A DNA stretch of 64,000 nt from Duganella aceris (GCF_011090165.1 NZ_JAADJT010000001.1:496001-560000), one strand, 5' to 3'. Counted from the first letter of the stretch, positions 17,638 through 27,303 are shown. A program made the numbers and translations. Notes: a model not told the origin generated them from the sequence alone.

Positions 17638-18600
17638 ATGAAAATCACCACCGTCATACCCGCGTACAAATCCAAGTATCTGATGGAGTTGCTGGCCGCG
17701 CTGGCACAGCAGACCGAGCCGCCGGAGCGCATCCTGTTTTCCGACGACAGCCCGGACCAGAGCTTCATCCGCATGCTGGCCTCGGAGCCGGTCAAGTCGC
17801 TGATCGCCCACCTCAACGTCAGCGCGATTCCCGGCACCCGCCGCGGCGCCTACGCCAACTGGTCGCAATGCATCAACGCCTGGGGCGGCGAGACCGAGCT
17901 GCTGCACATCCTGTGCGACGACGACATCATCTATCCGCAGTTCTACGCGCGCCACCGCCAGGCGCACCGGTCCGGCCATTTCAGTTCGACCGTCAGCAGC
18001 CGCTGGTACGCCAACGAAGCCGGCCAGCCGCTGCGCCACGCGCTGAACCTGCCGGACGCGGTGGCCCAGCACCCGCAGCGCATGCTGTCGCTGGACGCCA
18101 ACGTGCTGTTCACCACCACCGTCGGCCGCGCCGCCAACTGGCTGGGCGAGGTGTCGAACACCGTGATGCGCGCCGAGGTGGCGGAGCTGATCGTGCGGCG
18201 CGAGGTGGACGGCATTCCGATCGCCGGCCTGGAGGACCTGGGCGCCTTCATCTGCGGCGCGCAGACGCATCCGCTGTGCTACATCAACGAGCACCTGGGC
18301 TACTTCCGCCAGAGCCCGAACCAGAATTCGACCCACGGCACCTCGGCCGCCATGAAGTGCGCCATCATGAGCTACTTCGGCCTGGCGCTGATCGGCCGAA
18401 AACGCGGCCTGATCAGCGAGGAGCAGGCGAAGTATTGCTTCGACGCGGTGGGCAGCAATGTATTGTGGCACTACCGCAACGAAGCCGACACCCAGGCCAT
18501 CCGCGACGCCCTGCCGGCGCTGATGGCCGGCGAGGCCGGGGCCGACGGTCCCTACCTCGACGCCTGGCGCGCCTTCGTGGCCGCCAACGGCCATTTCTAA
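17638..18600 (+). CDS. family 2 glycosyltransferase
   Basis: A 320-residue GT-A enzyme. The N-terminus ITTVIPAYKSKYLMELL is the usual GT2 nucleotide-binding start, and the metal-binding acidic motif is CDDDIIYP at about residue 98. No membrane helix is visible, so it acts in the cytoplasm or at the inner face of the membrane. An 83-bp gap precedes it and contains a GC-rich hairpin and no strong RBS, which marks a possible transcriptional break from the fdt-like module. The sugar and acceptor are unknown. It resembles the second GT2 at 30119 in overall plan. Confidence 0.8.
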   Translation: MKITTVIPAYKSKYLMELLAALAQQTEPPERILFSDDSPDQSFIRMLASEPVKSLIAHLNVSAIPGTRRGAYANWSQCINAWGGETELLHILCDDDIIYPQFYARHRQAHRSGHFSSTVSSRWYANEAGQPLRHALNLPDAVAQHPQRMLSLDANVLFTTTVGRAANWLGEVSNTVMRAEVAELIVRREVDGIPIAGLEDLGAFICGAQTHPLCYINEHLGYFRQSPNQNSTHGTSAAMKCAIMSYFGLALIGRKRGLISEEQAKYCFDAVGSNVLWHYRNEADTQAIRDALPALMAGEAGADGPYLDAWRAFVAANGHF

Positions 18601-18606
18601 CCCCCC

Positions 18607-18623
18607 GGGCGCCGCGCCCTTTT
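18607..18623 (+). terminator. weak hairpin with T-run
   Basis: GGGCG-CCG-CGCCC followed by TTTT directly after the GT2 stop. The stem is only five base pairs, so termination would be partial at best. Confidence 0.25.
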
Positions 18624-18639
18624 AACTCAATGGAACCCT

Positions 18640-19665
18640 ATGCAAGCGACCGACTCCCGCATCCGTAAGCACATCGTGGAACTGGAAAGCCTGGACCTGG
18701 ACGAGGCGCTGTTCAACCGCATCCACGACGACCTGGTGCAAAACTCCGGCCGCCACATGCCGGCCCCGGTCTGGCTGAAGGCCGGCGGCGGCGGCGACGA
18801 GGCCGCCAGCGAGTTCGACGCCAAGAGCCTGATCACGCCGTGGCTGGGCTTCGGCAAGACGCCGGTGTCGCCGGAGTCGCTGTCGTGGTACTACCCGTTC
18901 CTCAAGGACATCGATACGCTGGGCATCGTCGACACCTATTTCGCCGGCGCTGAACAACTCAAGCCCGCCGCCGAAGACTTGCTGATCGCCGACCTCGGCA
19001 CCATCATCGACCTCAACCTGATCGCCCCCTACCTGCCGGCCGGCGAGCCGCAGCAGCCGCTGCGCGTGATCGAAGTGGGCGGCGGCTACGGCCGCCTGGC
19101 CGAGGCGATGTTCAACGTCTACGACGGCCAGCTCAAGTACGTGATGATCGACGCCGTCCCGGCCAGCCTGATCTTCGCCTACGAATACCTGACCCGCGCC
19201 CGTCCCGACCTGCGCATCGGTTCCTTCTACCGCGGCGACGCCTACGACCTGGAACGCTTCGACATCTACATCTGCCCGATCTGGCATTTCGAGACCGCCG
19301 GCGCCGGCCAGTTCGACCTGGCGATCAACGTCCAGAGCATGCAGGAGATGGCGCAGCACCACGTCGACTACTACCTGGAATGGTTCGATTCGGTGCTCAA
19401 GCCGGGCGCGGTCGCCTATCTGTGCAACCGCCGCGACCACGTGTTCCGCGGCGCGTGGCACTATCCACGGCACTGGGAATGCCTGCTGAAGATCTGCACC
19501 CCGCGCTCGTGGATCCGCGATTTCCCGGCCGAGGTCTACCGCAAGGGCGAGCGCGCCTACGACGGCGAGAACGCGCTGGCCGAGGCGCGCTACCGCCGCG
19601 AGCTGGGCCAAGCCAACGCGCGCCAGATCGCCGACGCCGCCCAGGCCGGCCGCAAGATCTACTAA
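18640..19665 (+). CDS. putative sugar O-methyltransferase
   Basis: A 341-residue protein with a SAM-binding glycine-rich motif at about residues 145-155 (VIEVGGGYGRLAEAM). This is followed by an acidic strand end (YVMIDAVPAS), then FDLAINVQSMQEM and VLKPGAVAYLCNRR in the expected class I methyltransferase order. The N-terminal ~130 residues are specific to a family of putative sugar methyltransferases in surface polysaccharide and glycosylation loci. The likely role is O-methylation of a sugar in the glycan made here; the exact position and substrate are unknown. The neighbour 12 bp downstream is a GDPD-like gene. Confidence 0.68.
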   Translation: MQATDSRIRKHIVELESLDLDEALFNRIHDDLVQNSGRHMPAPVWLKAGGGGDEAASEFDAKSLITPWLGFGKTPVSPESLSWYYPFLKDIDTLGIVDTYFAGAEQLKPAAEDLLIADLGTIIDLNLIAPYLPAGEPQQPLRVIEVGGGYGRLAEAMFNVYDGQLKYVMIDAVPASLIFAYEYLTRARPDLRIGSFYRGDAYDLERFDIYICPIWHFETAGAGQFDLAINVQSMQEMAQHHVDYYLEWFDSVLKPGAVAYLCNRRDHVFRGAWHYPRHWECLLKICTPRSWIRDFPAEVYRKGERAYDGENALAEARYRRELGQANARQIADAAQAGRKIY

Positions 19666-19677
19666 ACGGAGCGGCCG

Positions 19678-20313
19678 ATGAAAATCGTCGCCCATCGCGG
19701 ATACTGGCTTGACGCAAGCGAAAAAAACACGCCGGCCGCGTTCGAGCGCGCGCTGGCGGGCGGCTTCGGCATCGAGACCGACCTGCGCGACGCCGGCCGT
19801 GGCGTGGTGATCGCGCACGACATGCCGGCCGGCGGCGAAATGCCGCTGGACGCCTTCCTGGCGCTGTGCGCGCGCTACCCGGCCGGACGGCCGCTGGCGC
19901 TCAACATCAAGGCCGACGGCCTGCAGGCGCCGGTGGCGGCGGCGCTGGCCGCGCACGGCACCGCCGACGCCTTCGTGTTCGACATGGCGGTGCCCGACGC
20001 GCTCGGCTACCTGCAGCACGGCCTGCCCGCCTACACCCGCAGCAGCGAATACGAAACCGTCCCCGCCTTCCTCGAGCGCGCCGCCGGCGTCTGGCTCGAC
20101 GCCTTCCACGGCGAGTGGTACCAGCCGGCGCAGATCGCCGCCTGGCTGGAACAGGGCAAGGCGGTATGCATCGTGTCGCCGGAACTGCACCGCCGCCCGC
20201 ATTTGGAATTATGGCGCCGCCTGCGCGACGCCGGCCTGCACCGGCAGCCGGCGCTGAGCCTGTGCACCGACTTCCCCCAAGCCGCAAAGGATTTTTTCCG
20301 TGACCAAGATTAA
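19678..20313 (+). CDS. glycerophosphodiester phosphodiesterase-like protein
   Basis: A 211-residue TIM-barrel protein that starts with the GDPD signature IVAHRGYW and keeps the acidic metal site GIETDLRD (residues about 38-45) and the second histidine in VIAHDM. GDPD enzymes split glycerophosphodiesters into sn-glycerol-3-phosphate and an alcohol. This one is shorter than the usual ~240-250 residues, has no signal peptide, and is embedded between a sugar methyltransferase and a HAD phosphatase. A role in making or trimming a glycerol-phosphate or phosphodiester sugar substituent is therefore plausible but unproven. It overlaps the next gene by 14 bp. Confidence 0.7.
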   Translation: MKIVAHRGYWLDASEKNTPAAFERALAGGFGIETDLRDAGRGVVIAHDMPAGGEMPLDAFLALCARYPAGRPLALNIKADGLQAPVAAALAAHGTADAFVFDMAVPDALGYLQHGLPAYTRSSEYETVPAFLERAAGVWLDAFHGEWYQPAQIAAWLEQGKAVCIVSPELHRRPHLELWRRLRDAGLHRQPALSLCTDFPQAAKDFFRDQD

Positions 20314-20935
20314 AGCCATCATCTTCGATATGGATGGCGTACTGATCGATGCCAAGGAGTGGCATTTCGAGGCGCTCAATCGCGCCTTGACGCTGTTCGG
20401 CATGGCCATCAGCCGCTACGACCACCTGGTGACCTACGACGGCCTGCCGACCAAGACCAAGCTGCGCATGCTGTCGCTGGAGCGCGGCCTGCCCGAGGCG
20501 CTGCACGGCTTCATCAACGAGATGAAGCAGATCTACACCATGGAAGTGATCTACGCCCGCTGCAAGCCGGTGTTCCAGCACCAGTTCGCGCTGTCGCGGC
20601 TGCGCGCCGAGGGCTACCGCATGGCGGTGTGCTCGAACTCGATCCGCAACACCATCGCCATGATGCTGGAGCGCGCCGAGCTGCTGCCCTTCCTGGAATT
20701 CTTCCTGTCCAACGAGGACGTGGCCGCGCCCAAGCCGGCGCCGGACATGTACCTGAAGGCGATCGAGCGCATGGGCCTGCTGCCGGAGCAATGCCTGATC
20801 GTCGAGGACAACCCGAACGGCATCAAGGCCGCGCGCGATTCCGGCGCGCACGTGCTGTGCGTGCACGACGTGCGCGAGGTGAACCACGCCAACATCACGC
20901 AAACCATCGCCGCGCTGGAGGCCGGACATGCTTAA
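20300..20935 (+). CDS. HAD-superfamily sugar phosphatase / phosphomutase-like
   Basis: A 211-residue HAD enzyme of the beta-phosphoglucomutase subgroup. Motif I is IIFDMDGVLIDAKEWH (nucleophile and acid/base Asp), motif II is the Ser in AVCSNSIRNT, motif III is KPAPDMY, and motif IV is IVEDNPNGIKAA. A helical cap lies between motifs I and II. The GTG at 20300 is chosen because AAAGGA lies upstream and translation is coupled to the preceding gene. It overlaps the following nucleotidyltransferase by 8 bp. Together the pair probably prepares and activates a phosphorylated sugar or polyol. The substrate is unknown. Confidence 0.8.
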   Translation: MTKIKAIIFDMDGVLIDAKEWHFEALNRALTLFGMAISRYDHLVTYDGLPTKTKLRMLSLERGLPEALHGFINEMKQIYTMEVIYARCKPVFQHQFALSRLRAEGYRMAVCSNSIRNTIAMMLERAELLPFLEFFLSNEDVAAPKPAPDMYLKAIERMGLLPEQCLIVEDNPNGIKAARDSGAHVLCVHDVREVNHANITQTIAALEAGHA

Positions 20936-21683
20936 CATTATCGTTCCGCTCAGCGTGCCGTCGATGTTCTTCGAGGGCGCCGACTTCCCGTTTCCCAAGC
21001 CGCTGATCGAGATCGCCGGCAAGCCGATGATCCAGTACCTGATCGAGAACCTGGACGGCATCGCCGAGGAGAAGCGCTTCATCTTCATCCTGCGCGACGA
21101 GGATTGCAGCCGCTACCACCTCGACAGCACGGTGCGGCTGCTGGCCGGCGCCGACAGCGTCATCATCCGCCTGATGCACCAGACCCAGGGCGCCGCCTGC
21201 AGCGCGCTGCTGGCGATCGACTACATCGGCGCCGACCAGCCGCTGCTGATCGTCAACGGCGACCAGGTGTTCGACGTCGACCTGAACGACTACCTGGCGC
21301 GCTTCCGCGCGCGCGGCAGCGACGCCGGCACGCTGACCTTCGATTCGGTGCACCCGCGCTGGTCGTACGCGCGGCTGGAAAACGGCGACGACATCATCGA
21401 GACCGCCGAGAAGCATCCGGTCAGCCGCAACGCCATCGCCGGCTTCTACTACTTCGCGCACGGCGCCGACTTCGTGCTGGCGGCGCAGCATTCGATCCGC
21501 AAGAACACCAGCGTCGACGAGGTGTTCTACATCGCCCCGGTGCTCAACGAACTGATCCTGCTGAACCGCAAGCTGACCGCGCTGGCCGTGCCCAACCACG
21601 CCTACCACACCTTCTATTCGCCGAAAAAGATCGAGGAATACGAAGCCGCGCTGCACCGCACCACCAACCGAGCGACACCATGA
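20928..21683 (+). CDS. sugar-phosphate nucleotidyltransferase-like protein A
   Basis: A 251-residue GT-A/NTP-transferase fold protein. The N-terminus NIIVPLSVPS is degenerate compared with the GGxGTRL loop, but KPLIEIAGKPMIQYLIE, TQGAACSALLAID and the metal aspartate in IVNGDQVFD are clear. The NDP-sugar pyrophosphorylase signature is thus present except for the canonical N-terminal loop. It is similar in plan to the second nucleotidyltransferase at 22344. The start overlaps the HAD gene and the stop overlaps the NTF2-like gene (ATGA), so tight translational coupling is expected. Confidence 0.72.
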   Translation: MLNIIVPLSVPSMFFEGADFPFPKPLIEIAGKPMIQYLIENLDGIAEEKRFIFILRDEDCSRYHLDSTVRLLAGADSVIIRLMHQTQGAACSALLAIDYIGADQPLLIVNGDQVFDVDLNDYLARFRARGSDAGTLTFDSVHPRWSYARLENGDDIIETAEKHPVSRNAIAGFYYFAHGADFVLAAQHSIRKNTSVDEVFYIAPVLNELILLNRKLTALAVPNHAYHTFYSPKKIEEYEAALHRTTNRATP

Positions 21684-22015
21684 GCAAACAACTGACCGAA
21701 GCCTATATCCGCGCCTTCGACGCGCGCGACCTGGAGGCCGTCGGCGCGCTGCTGGCCGACGACTTTTCGCTGCAGGACCCGGTGGTCAAGCGCATCGACG
21801 GCAAGGCCGCCGCGCTGGCCATGATGAAGGGCATGTTCGACGGCTGCGCCACGCTGTCCTTCCGCGCCCGCAACATCTACACCGACGGCGCCACCACGCT
21901 GATCGAATTCACGCTGGACCTCGACGCCACCCACCTGGAAGGGGTCGACATCATCGAATGGCGCGACGGCCGCATGCACGCGCTGCGCGCCTACCTCGAC
22001 ATTCCGAAAGGCTGA
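21680..22015 (+). CDS. NTF2-like (SnoaL-fold) small protein
   Basis: A 111-residue protein of the NTF2/SnoaL fold: AYIRAFDARDLEAVGALLADDFSLQDP at the start, VKRIDGKAAALAMMKGMF in the middle and a C-terminal IIEWRDGRMHALRAYLDI strand pair. These folds form small cone-shaped cavities used as enzymes or ligand-binding proteins. Its start codon overlaps the stop of the nucleotidyltransferase, and a cupin follows after two bases, so it belongs to that activation module. A specific catalytic role cannot be assigned. Confidence 0.7.
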   Translation: MSKQLTEAYIRAFDARDLEAVGALLADDFSLQDPVVKRIDGKAAALAMMKGMFDGCATLSFRARNIYTDGATTLIEFTLDLDATHLEGVDIIEWRDGRMHALRAYLDIPKG

Positions 22016-22017
22016 GC

Positions 22018-22347
22018 ATGCAACACTACAAACTCGACGACATGGTGCGCGGCTGGTTCGTCGGCGACTTCACGCCGACCGCGCTGGCCACCCGCGCCGC
22101 CGAAGTCGGCGTCAAGCACTACCGCGCCGGCGACCGCGAGGCGCGCCACTACCACAAGATCGCCCAGGAAATCACCGTGATCCAGAGCGGCCGGGTGCAG
22201 ATGAACGGGGTCGAATACGTCGCCGGCGACATCGTGGTGATCGCGCCGCTGGAGTCGACCGACTTCGTGGTGCTGGAGGACACCGTGACGCTGGTGGTCA
22301 AGGTGCCGGGCGCGGTCGACGACAAATACCTGGGCGAGGCGCCATGA
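22018..22347 (+). CDS. small cupin-fold protein
   Basis: A 109-residue single cupin domain. Motif 1 is present as HYRAGDREARHYHKIAQEITVIQSG (H, x-H and E ligands) and motif 2 as AGDIVVIAPLESTDF. Similar small cupins accompany nucleotidyltransferase genes in surface-sugar loci and may bind or isomerise the sugar. The stop overlaps the start of the next nucleotidyltransferase (ATGA). No catalytic role is assigned. Confidence 0.7.
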   Translation: MQHYKLDDMVRGWFVGDFTPTALATRAAEVGVKHYRAGDREARHYHKIAQEITVIQSGRVQMNGVEYVAGDIVVIAPLESTDFVVLEDTVTLVVKVPGAVDDKYLGEAP

Positions 22348-23090
22348 TCAACATCGTGGTGCCGATGGCCGGCCATGGCAGCCGCTTCGCCAACGCCGGC
22401 TACACCGATCCCAAGCCGCTGATCCCGCTCGGCGCGCGGCCGATGATCGAGGTGGTGATCGACAACCTGCGTCCGAGCCGGCCGCACCGCTTCATCTTCG
22501 TCTGCCAGCAGGCGCACCTGGCGCAGTACGGCCTGGGCGAGCGGCTGCAGGCGATCGCGCCCGGCTGCGCCGTCGTGCCGGTGTCGCAGGTGACGCAGGG
22601 CGCCGCCTGCACCGTGCTGCTGACGCGCGCGCTGATCGACGACGCCACCCCGCTGATGATCGCCAACTGCGACCAGTACATCGACATCCGCATCGACGAC
22701 TACCTGGCGCGCATGGACGAAGAACAGCTGGACGGCCTGATCATGACGATGAGCGCCGACCACCCGAAATGGTCGTACGTGCGGCTCGACGCCGGCGGCG
22801 CCATCGTCGAGGTGGTGGAAAAGCAGGTGGTCTCGAACGAGGCCACGGTGGGCATCTACAACTACGCGCGCGGCAGCGATTTCGTCGCCGCCGCCGACGC
22901 CATGATCGCCGCCGAGCTGCGCGTCAACGGCGAGTTCTACGTCGCCCCGGCCTACAACGCGATGCTGGCCAACGGCGCCCGGCTCGGCTACTACAACATC
23001 GGCGCCGACCGCGCCGGCATGTACGGCCTGGGCGTGCCGGAGGACCTGGATTACTTCCTGGCCCATCCGCTGGGCCGGGCGCTGGCCTAG
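22344..23090 (+). CDS. sugar-phosphate nucleotidyltransferase-like protein B
   Basis: A 248-residue NTP-transferase: NIVVPMAGHGSRFANAGY (recognisable nucleotide-binding loop), DPKPLIPLGARPMIEVVIDN, TQGAACTVLL and a metal-binding IANCDQYID. It resembles the protein encoded at 20928 along its whole length (KPLI, GAAC, WSYxRL, xxEFYVAPxxN), so the two are probably ancient paralogues with different substrates. It converges with the next gene on the minus strand; their stop codons overlap in the four bases 23087-23090. Confidence 0.78.
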   Translation: MINIVVPMAGHGSRFANAGYTDPKPLIPLGARPMIEVVIDNLRPSRPHRFIFVCQQAHLAQYGLGERLQAIAPGCAVVPVSQVTQGAACTVLLTRALIDDATPLMIANCDQYIDIRIDDYLARMDEEQLDGLIMTMSADHPKWSYVRLDAGGAIVEVVEKQVVSNEATVGIYNYARGSDFVAAADAMIAAELRVNGEFYVAPAYNAMLANGARLGYYNIGADRAGMYGLGVPEDLDYFLAHPLGRALA

Positions 23091-23956
23091 CCGGCCGGTG
23101 CGGCCGGGGCCGGGGCCGGAACCACGCGCTCGTTCAGGCCCGAGGCGCCGGGATGGATCTGCGCGATCAGCTGCGCCACCGTCAGGCCGCCGCCCATCGC
23201 CAGTTCGGTGCCGAACGAGCGGGTCGCGTGCAGCGCCGGATTGACCTCCTGGAAGTGGCGCGGCAGGCCGCGCCAGATCACCGTGTCGTGCACCGTCTTC
23301 TGCATGCAGATGATGCGGCCGATCACGCCCTGTTCCTGCAGCGCCAGATAGCTCAGGGTGTGGTCGATATGCGACGACACGTGGTAGGCCGCGCCGGCGC
23401 GGCTGCGTTCGTACAAGCCGGTATAGATCGCGTCCAGCACCGCCACCTCGCCCAGCAGCATGAAGTCCGGGGTCGAATACATATTCCTGACGTCGCAATA
23501 TTCGATCATCAGGTCGCCCGAACCGCGGCGGATCTGCGACACGTGCAGCGCGATATGGCCCTGGTGCACGGTGACGTCGGCGCGCACGCGGAACACCACG
23601 GCGTCGTCGCCGAGGCCGGCGCGGATGGCGCGGATGCCGGCCAGCGCCGCGTAATACAGTTTTTCCTTGTTGTTCGGGATGACATCGCCGAAGAAATTGC
23701 TTTCGGTGTTCAGCGTGTGCTGGTCCGAGACCACCAGGAAGTCGAACAGCGCGGCGTTCTCGCGCAGCCATTCGCCGTCCTCCTCCCAGCCGCTGAAGGC
23801 GATCTTGAAGCCGATGGCGCGGAACACGCGCGCCATCAGGACGATGCCTGGACGGCTGTCGTAGGCCACATACGGATAAAACAATTCATCCGGATACGGC
23901 GGCCGGTAGGGCAACACGGCCGGGCCGTGCAACAACAGCACTTTTTCAATCGCCAT
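23087..23956 (-). CDS. unknown protein, possibly WavE-like surface polysaccharide synthesis
   Basis: A 289-residue soluble protein and the only minus-strand gene inside the island. The start MAIEKVLLLHGP is preceded by AGGAG eight bases upstream. The N-terminal half reads like a conserved domain with WEEDGEWLRE and LVVSDQHTLNTESNFF. The middle, NNKEKLYYAALAGIRAI followed by VVFRVRADVTV, resembles the R-Q-x-x-S-T-x-x-G-L ... K-x-R-S-D pattern of WavE-type LPS proteins, but the match is weak. The C-terminus is an Ala/Pro tail. I do not recognise it firmly. Position suggests a role in handling the glycan. Confidence 0.5.
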   Translation of the reverse strand: MAIEKVLLLHGPAVLPYRPPYPDELFYPYVAYDSRPGIVLMARVFRAIGFKIAFSGWEEDGEWLRENAALFDFLVVSDQHTLNTESNFFGDVIPNNKEKLYYAALAGIRAIRAGLGDDAVVFRVRADVTVHQGHIALHVSQIRRGSGDLMIEYCDVRNMYSTPDFMLLGEVAVLDAIYTGLYERSRAGAAYHVSSHIDHTLSYLALQEQGVIGRIICMQKTVHDTVIWRGLPRHFQEVNPALHATRSFGTELAMGGGLTVAQLIAQIHPGASGLNERVVPAPAPAAPAG

Positions 23957-24108
23957 CACTATTGCTCCTAAGATATAGTGGACACAGTATAGCAAAGACC
24001 TTTCCCCGTGGGGGGCGGGAAAACAGGGCTAAAACCGTCTTGCTTTTGGTTTAGAATACCAGCGTTGCGACGGATAATACGGTCACATCATCACATTGCG
24101 GAGAGAGC
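23957..24108. promoter_or_regulatory. divergent promoter region upstream of rfbF
   Basis: This 152-bp gap separates the minus-strand unknown gene and rfbF. On the plus strand TTTAGA (24050-24055) and GATAAT (24073-24078) are 17 bases apart, a fair sigma-70 candidate ending 30 bases before rfbF. On the minus strand TATACT lies close to the start of the unknown gene without a clear -35. GGAGAGAG precedes the rfbF ATG. Confidence 0.4.
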
Positions 24109-24882
24109 ATGAAGGCAGTCATACTGGCGGGCGGGCTGGGCACGCGGCTGAGCGAGGAAACCACGGTCAAGCCCAAGCCGATGATCGAGGTCGGCGGCAA
24201 GCCCGTGCTGTGGCATATCCTGAAGAGCTACTCGGCGCACGGCATCAACGATTTCGTCATCTGCTGCGGCTACCGCGGCTACGTCATCAAGGAATTCTTC
24301 GCCAACTATTTCCTGCACACGTCGGACGTCACCTTCGACCTGCAAAAGAACAGCATGGAGGTGCACGAGCGCTTCGCCGAACCGTGGAAGGTGACGCTGG
24401 TCGACACCGGCGCCGACACCCTGACCGGCGGCCGCCTGAAGCGCGTGCGCCGCTACGTCGAGGACGACGAGGCGTTCTGCTTCACCTACGGCGACGGCGT
24501 GTCCGACCTCGACATCGGCGCCTCGCTGGCCTTCCACAGGGCGCACGGCAAGCTGGCCACGATGACGGCGGTGCAGCCGCCGGGCCGTTTCGGCGCGATC
24601 GACATCGACGGCCAGCGCATCACCAGCTTCAAGGAAAAGCCGCAGGGCGACGGCGCCTGGGTCAACGGCGGCTACTTTGTGCTGTCGCCCAAGGTGATCG
24701 ACTACATCGCCGACGACAGCACCGTGTGGGAAAAGGAACCGATGGAGCGGCTGGCCGCCGAGGGCCAGCTCGACGCCTTCCGCCACCACGGCTTCTGGCA
24801 ACCGATGGACACCCTGCGCGACAAGGTGCTGCTCGAACAGCTGTGGGACAGCGGCAAGGCGCCGTGGAAGCGCTGGCCATGA
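24109..24882 (+). CDS. rfbF: glucose-1-phosphate cytidylyltransferase
   Basis: A 257-residue enzyme with the full RfbF pattern. It makes CDP-glucose from CTP and glucose-1-phosphate, the first step of CDP-3,6-dideoxyhexose synthesis. Seen are the N-terminal [41 protein letters not shown] (metal Asp), and the family-specific FHHHGFW-like segment [16 protein letters not shown] near the C-terminus. Length matches characterised RfbF proteins. It overlaps rfbG by four bases (ATGA) and begins a run rfbF-rfbG-rfbH-SDR-transketolase. Confidence 0.95.
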   Translation: MKAVILAGGLGTRLSEETTVKPKPMIEVGGKPVLWHILKSYSAHGINDFVICCGYRGYVIKEFFANYFLHTSDVTFDLQKNSMEVHERFAEPWKVTLVDTGADTLTGGRLKRVRRYVEDDEAFCFTYGDGVSDLDIGASLAFHRAHGKLATMTAVQPPGRFGAIDIDGQRITSFKEKPQGDGAWVNGGYFVLSPKVIDYIADDSTVWEKEPMERLAAEGQLDAFRHHGFWQPMDTLRDKVLLEQLWDSGKAPWKRWP

Positions 24883-25964
24883 ATCCGGCGTTCTGGGCCG
24901 GCAAGCGGGTGTTCCTGACCGGGCACACCGGCTTCAAGGGAAGCTGGCTGAGCCTGTGGTTGCAGCAGCTCGGCGCGCACGTGACCGGCTACGCGCTCGA
25001 CGCGCCCAGCCAGCCCAGCCTGTTCGAGGTGGCCCGGGTCGGCGCCGGCATGACCTCGGTCATCGGCGACGTGCGCGACGGCGCCGCGCTGCAGGCCGCG
25101 ATGCGGCAGGCGCGGCCGGAGATCGTGATCCACATGGCGGCGCAGGCGCTGGTGCGCTACTCGTACGCCAACCCGGTCGAGACCTACGCCACCAACGTCA
25201 TGGGCCTGGTCAACTTCTTCGAAGCGGTGCGCAACACCCCCGGCGTCAAGGCGGTGGTCAACGTCACCAGCGACAAATGCTACGAGAACAAGGAATGGGC
25301 CTGGGGCTACCGCGAGAACGAAGCCTTCGGCGGCTACGACCCGTACAGCAACAGCAAGGCCTGCGCCGAGCTGGTCACGGCCGGCTACCGCTCCTCGTTC
25401 TTCCATCCCGACCAATACGCCGAGCACGGCGTGGCGCTGGCCTCGGGCCGCGCCGGCAACGTCATCGGCGGCGGCGACTGGGCCGAGGACCGGCTGATCC
25501 CGGACATGGTGCGCGCCATCGCCGCCGGCCAGCCGGTGCGCATCCGCAGCCCGCACGCGATCCGGCCGTGGCAGCACGTGCTGGAACCGCTGTCGGGCTA
25601 CCTGACGCTGGCCGAGCATCTGTACCGGCACGGCGCCGCATACGCCGAAGGCTTCAACTTCGGTCCGCACGACATCGACGCCCGCCCGGTCGAATGGATC
25701 GTCGGGCGGCTGTGCGCCAGCTGGGGCGACGGCGCCGGCTGGGAGCTGGACGGCGCGCCGCAGCCGCACGAGGCGCACTACCTCAAGCTGGACTGCTCCA
25801 AGGCGCGCGCCCGGCTGCAATGGCAACCGCGCTGGCAGCTCGGCCACACCATCGACATGATCGTCGCCTGGCACCAGGCGTACGCCGCCAATCCGGACGG
25901 CGCCGCCATGCGCGCGCTGACGCTGGCGCAGATCGACACCTATCAAAACACCGCACATAGCTAA
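24879..25964 (+). CDS. rfbG: CDP-glucose 4,6-dehydratase
   Basis: A 361-residue extended SDR. The NAD-binding motif is GHTGFKGSW near residue 15, the catalytic Thr/Ser-Asp-Lys triad region is [13 protein letters not shown], and the YxxxK pair is YDPYSNSK. It converts CDP-glucose to CDP-4-keto-6-deoxyglucose in the cytoplasm. The sequence keeps RfbG-specific residues such as [13 protein letters not shown]. The start at 24879 overlaps the rfbF stop, and rfbH follows after 10 bp. Confidence 0.95.
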   Translation: MNPAFWAGKRVFLTGHTGFKGSWLSLWLQQLGAHVTGYALDAPSQPSLFEVARVGAGMTSVIGDVRDGAALQAAMRQARPEIVIHMAAQALVRYSYANPVETYATNVMGLVNFFEAVRNTPGVKAVVNVTSDKCYENKEWAWGYRENEAFGGYDPYSNSKACAELVTAGYRSSFFHPDQYAEHGVALASGRAGNVIGGGDWAEDRLIPDMVRAIAAGQPVRIRSPHAIRPWQHVLEPLSGYLTLAEHLYRHGAAYAEGFNFGPHDIDARPVEWIVGRLCASWGDGAGWELDGAPQPHEAHYLKLDCSKARARLQWQPRWQLGHTIDMIVAWHQAYAANPDGAAMRALTLAQIDTYQNTAHS

Positions 25965-25974
25965 GGCAGCAACC

Positions 25975-27303
25975 ATGAGTGAAGCAAAAACCAAAGAACA
26001 ACTCCGCGCGGAGATCAACCAGCTGGTGGCCGAATACGGCGCGCTGGCCAGCTTGCCCAAGCCGTTCGAGCCGGGCGTGACCGTGATCCCGCCGGCCGGC
26101 AAGGTGGTCGGCGCGCCGGAAATGGAATTGATGGTCGAAGCCTCGCTCGACGCCTGGCTGACCACCGGCCGCTTCAACGACCAGTTCGAAGCCAGGCTGG
26201 CCAAGCTGATCGGCGTCGACTTCCTGATCACCGTCAACTCCGGCTCGTCGGCCAACCTGGTCGCGTTCAACACGCTGACCTCGCCGAAGCTGGGACCGCG
26301 CGCGATCCAGCAGGGCGATGAAGTGATCGGCGTCGCCGCCGGCTTCCCGACCACCGTCAACCCGATCATCCAGTTCGGCGCGGTGCCGGTGTTCGTCGAC
26401 GTCGAGCTGGGCACCTACAACATCGATGTGACCAAGCTGGAGGCGGCGATCTCGCCCAAGACCAAGGCCATCATGCTGGCGCACACGCTGGGCAATCCGT
26501 ACAACCTGGAAGTGATCTGCGCGCTGTGCAAAAAGTACAACCTGTGGCTGATCGAGGATTGCTGCGACGCGCTGGGCTCGACCTACGACGGCAAGATGGT
26601 CGGCACCTTCGGCGACATCGGCACCATGTCGTTCTACCCGGCGCACCACATCACCATGGGCGAAGGCGGCGCGGTGTTCACCAACGATCCGCAGCTGAAG
26701 CTGATCGCCGAATCGTTCCGCGACTGGGGCCGCGACTGCTACTGCCCGCCGGGCAAGGACAACACCTGCGGCAAGCGCTTCTGCCAGTGCTTCGGCACGC
26801 TGCCGGAAGGCTACGACCACAAATACACCTACAGCCACCTCGGCTACAACCTGAAGATCACCGACATGCAGGCCGCCTGCGGCCTGGCGCAGATCGACCG
26901 CGCGGCCGGCTTCATCCAGGCGCGCAAGGACAACTTCGCCTACCTGACCGAACGCCTGCAGTCCTGCACCGAATTCCTGATCCTGCCGCGCGCCACCGAG
27001 AATTCCGATCCGTCCTGGTTCGGCTTCCCGATGACGCTGAAGCCGGAGGCCAATGTGTCGCGGGTCGACCTGCTGACCTATCTGGACCAGCACAAGATCG
27101 GCACCCGCCTGCTGTTCGCCGGCAACCTGACGCGCCAGCCGTACATGATCGGCCGCAACTACCGCGTCTCCGGCGAGCTGACCAACACCGACCGCATCAT
27201 GCACGACACCTTCTGGATCGGCGTCTACCCGGGCCTGACGCGCGAGATGCTGGACTTCGCGATCACCAAGCTGGAGCAGTTTTTCGGCGTTAACTTTGAC
27301 TGA
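25975..27303 (+). CDS. rfbH: CDP-4-keto-6-deoxyglucose 3-dehydrase (E1)
   Basis: A 442-residue PMP/[2Fe-2S] dehydrase that removes the C3 hydroxyl of CDP-4-keto-6-deoxyglucose. The usual PLP lysine is replaced by histidine in [14 protein letters not shown] (residues 224-225), the hallmark of this enzyme. The cluster cysteines are seen at residues 255, 257, 265, 270 and 272 ([19 protein letters not shown]). Its reductase partner (E3, DdhD/RfbI-type) is not encoded in this window, so reduction must come from elsewhere or from a general reductase. GGCAGC-type weak RBS; 10 bp after rfbG. Confidence 0.95.
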   Translation: MSEAKTKEQLRAEINQLVAEYGALASLPKPFEPGVTVIPPAGKVVGAPEMELMVEASLDAWLTTGRFNDQFEARLAKLIGVDFLITVNSGSSANLVAFNTLTSPKLGPRAIQQGDEVIGVAAGFPTTVNPIIQFGAVPVFVDVELGTYNIDVTKLEAAISPKTKAIMLAHTLGNPYNLEVICALCKKYNLWLIEDCCDALGSTYDGKMVGTFGDIGTMSFYPAHHITMGEGGAVFTNDPQLKLIAESFRDWGRDCYCPPGKDNTCGKRFCQCFGTLPEGYDHKYTYSHLGYNLKITDMQAACGLAQIDRAAGFIQARKDNFAYLTERLQSCTEFLILPRATENSDPSWFGFPMTLKPEANVSRVDLLTYLDQHKIGTRLLFAGNLTRQPYMIGRNYRVSGELTNTDRIMHDTFWIGVYPGLTREMLDFAITKLEQFFGVNFD

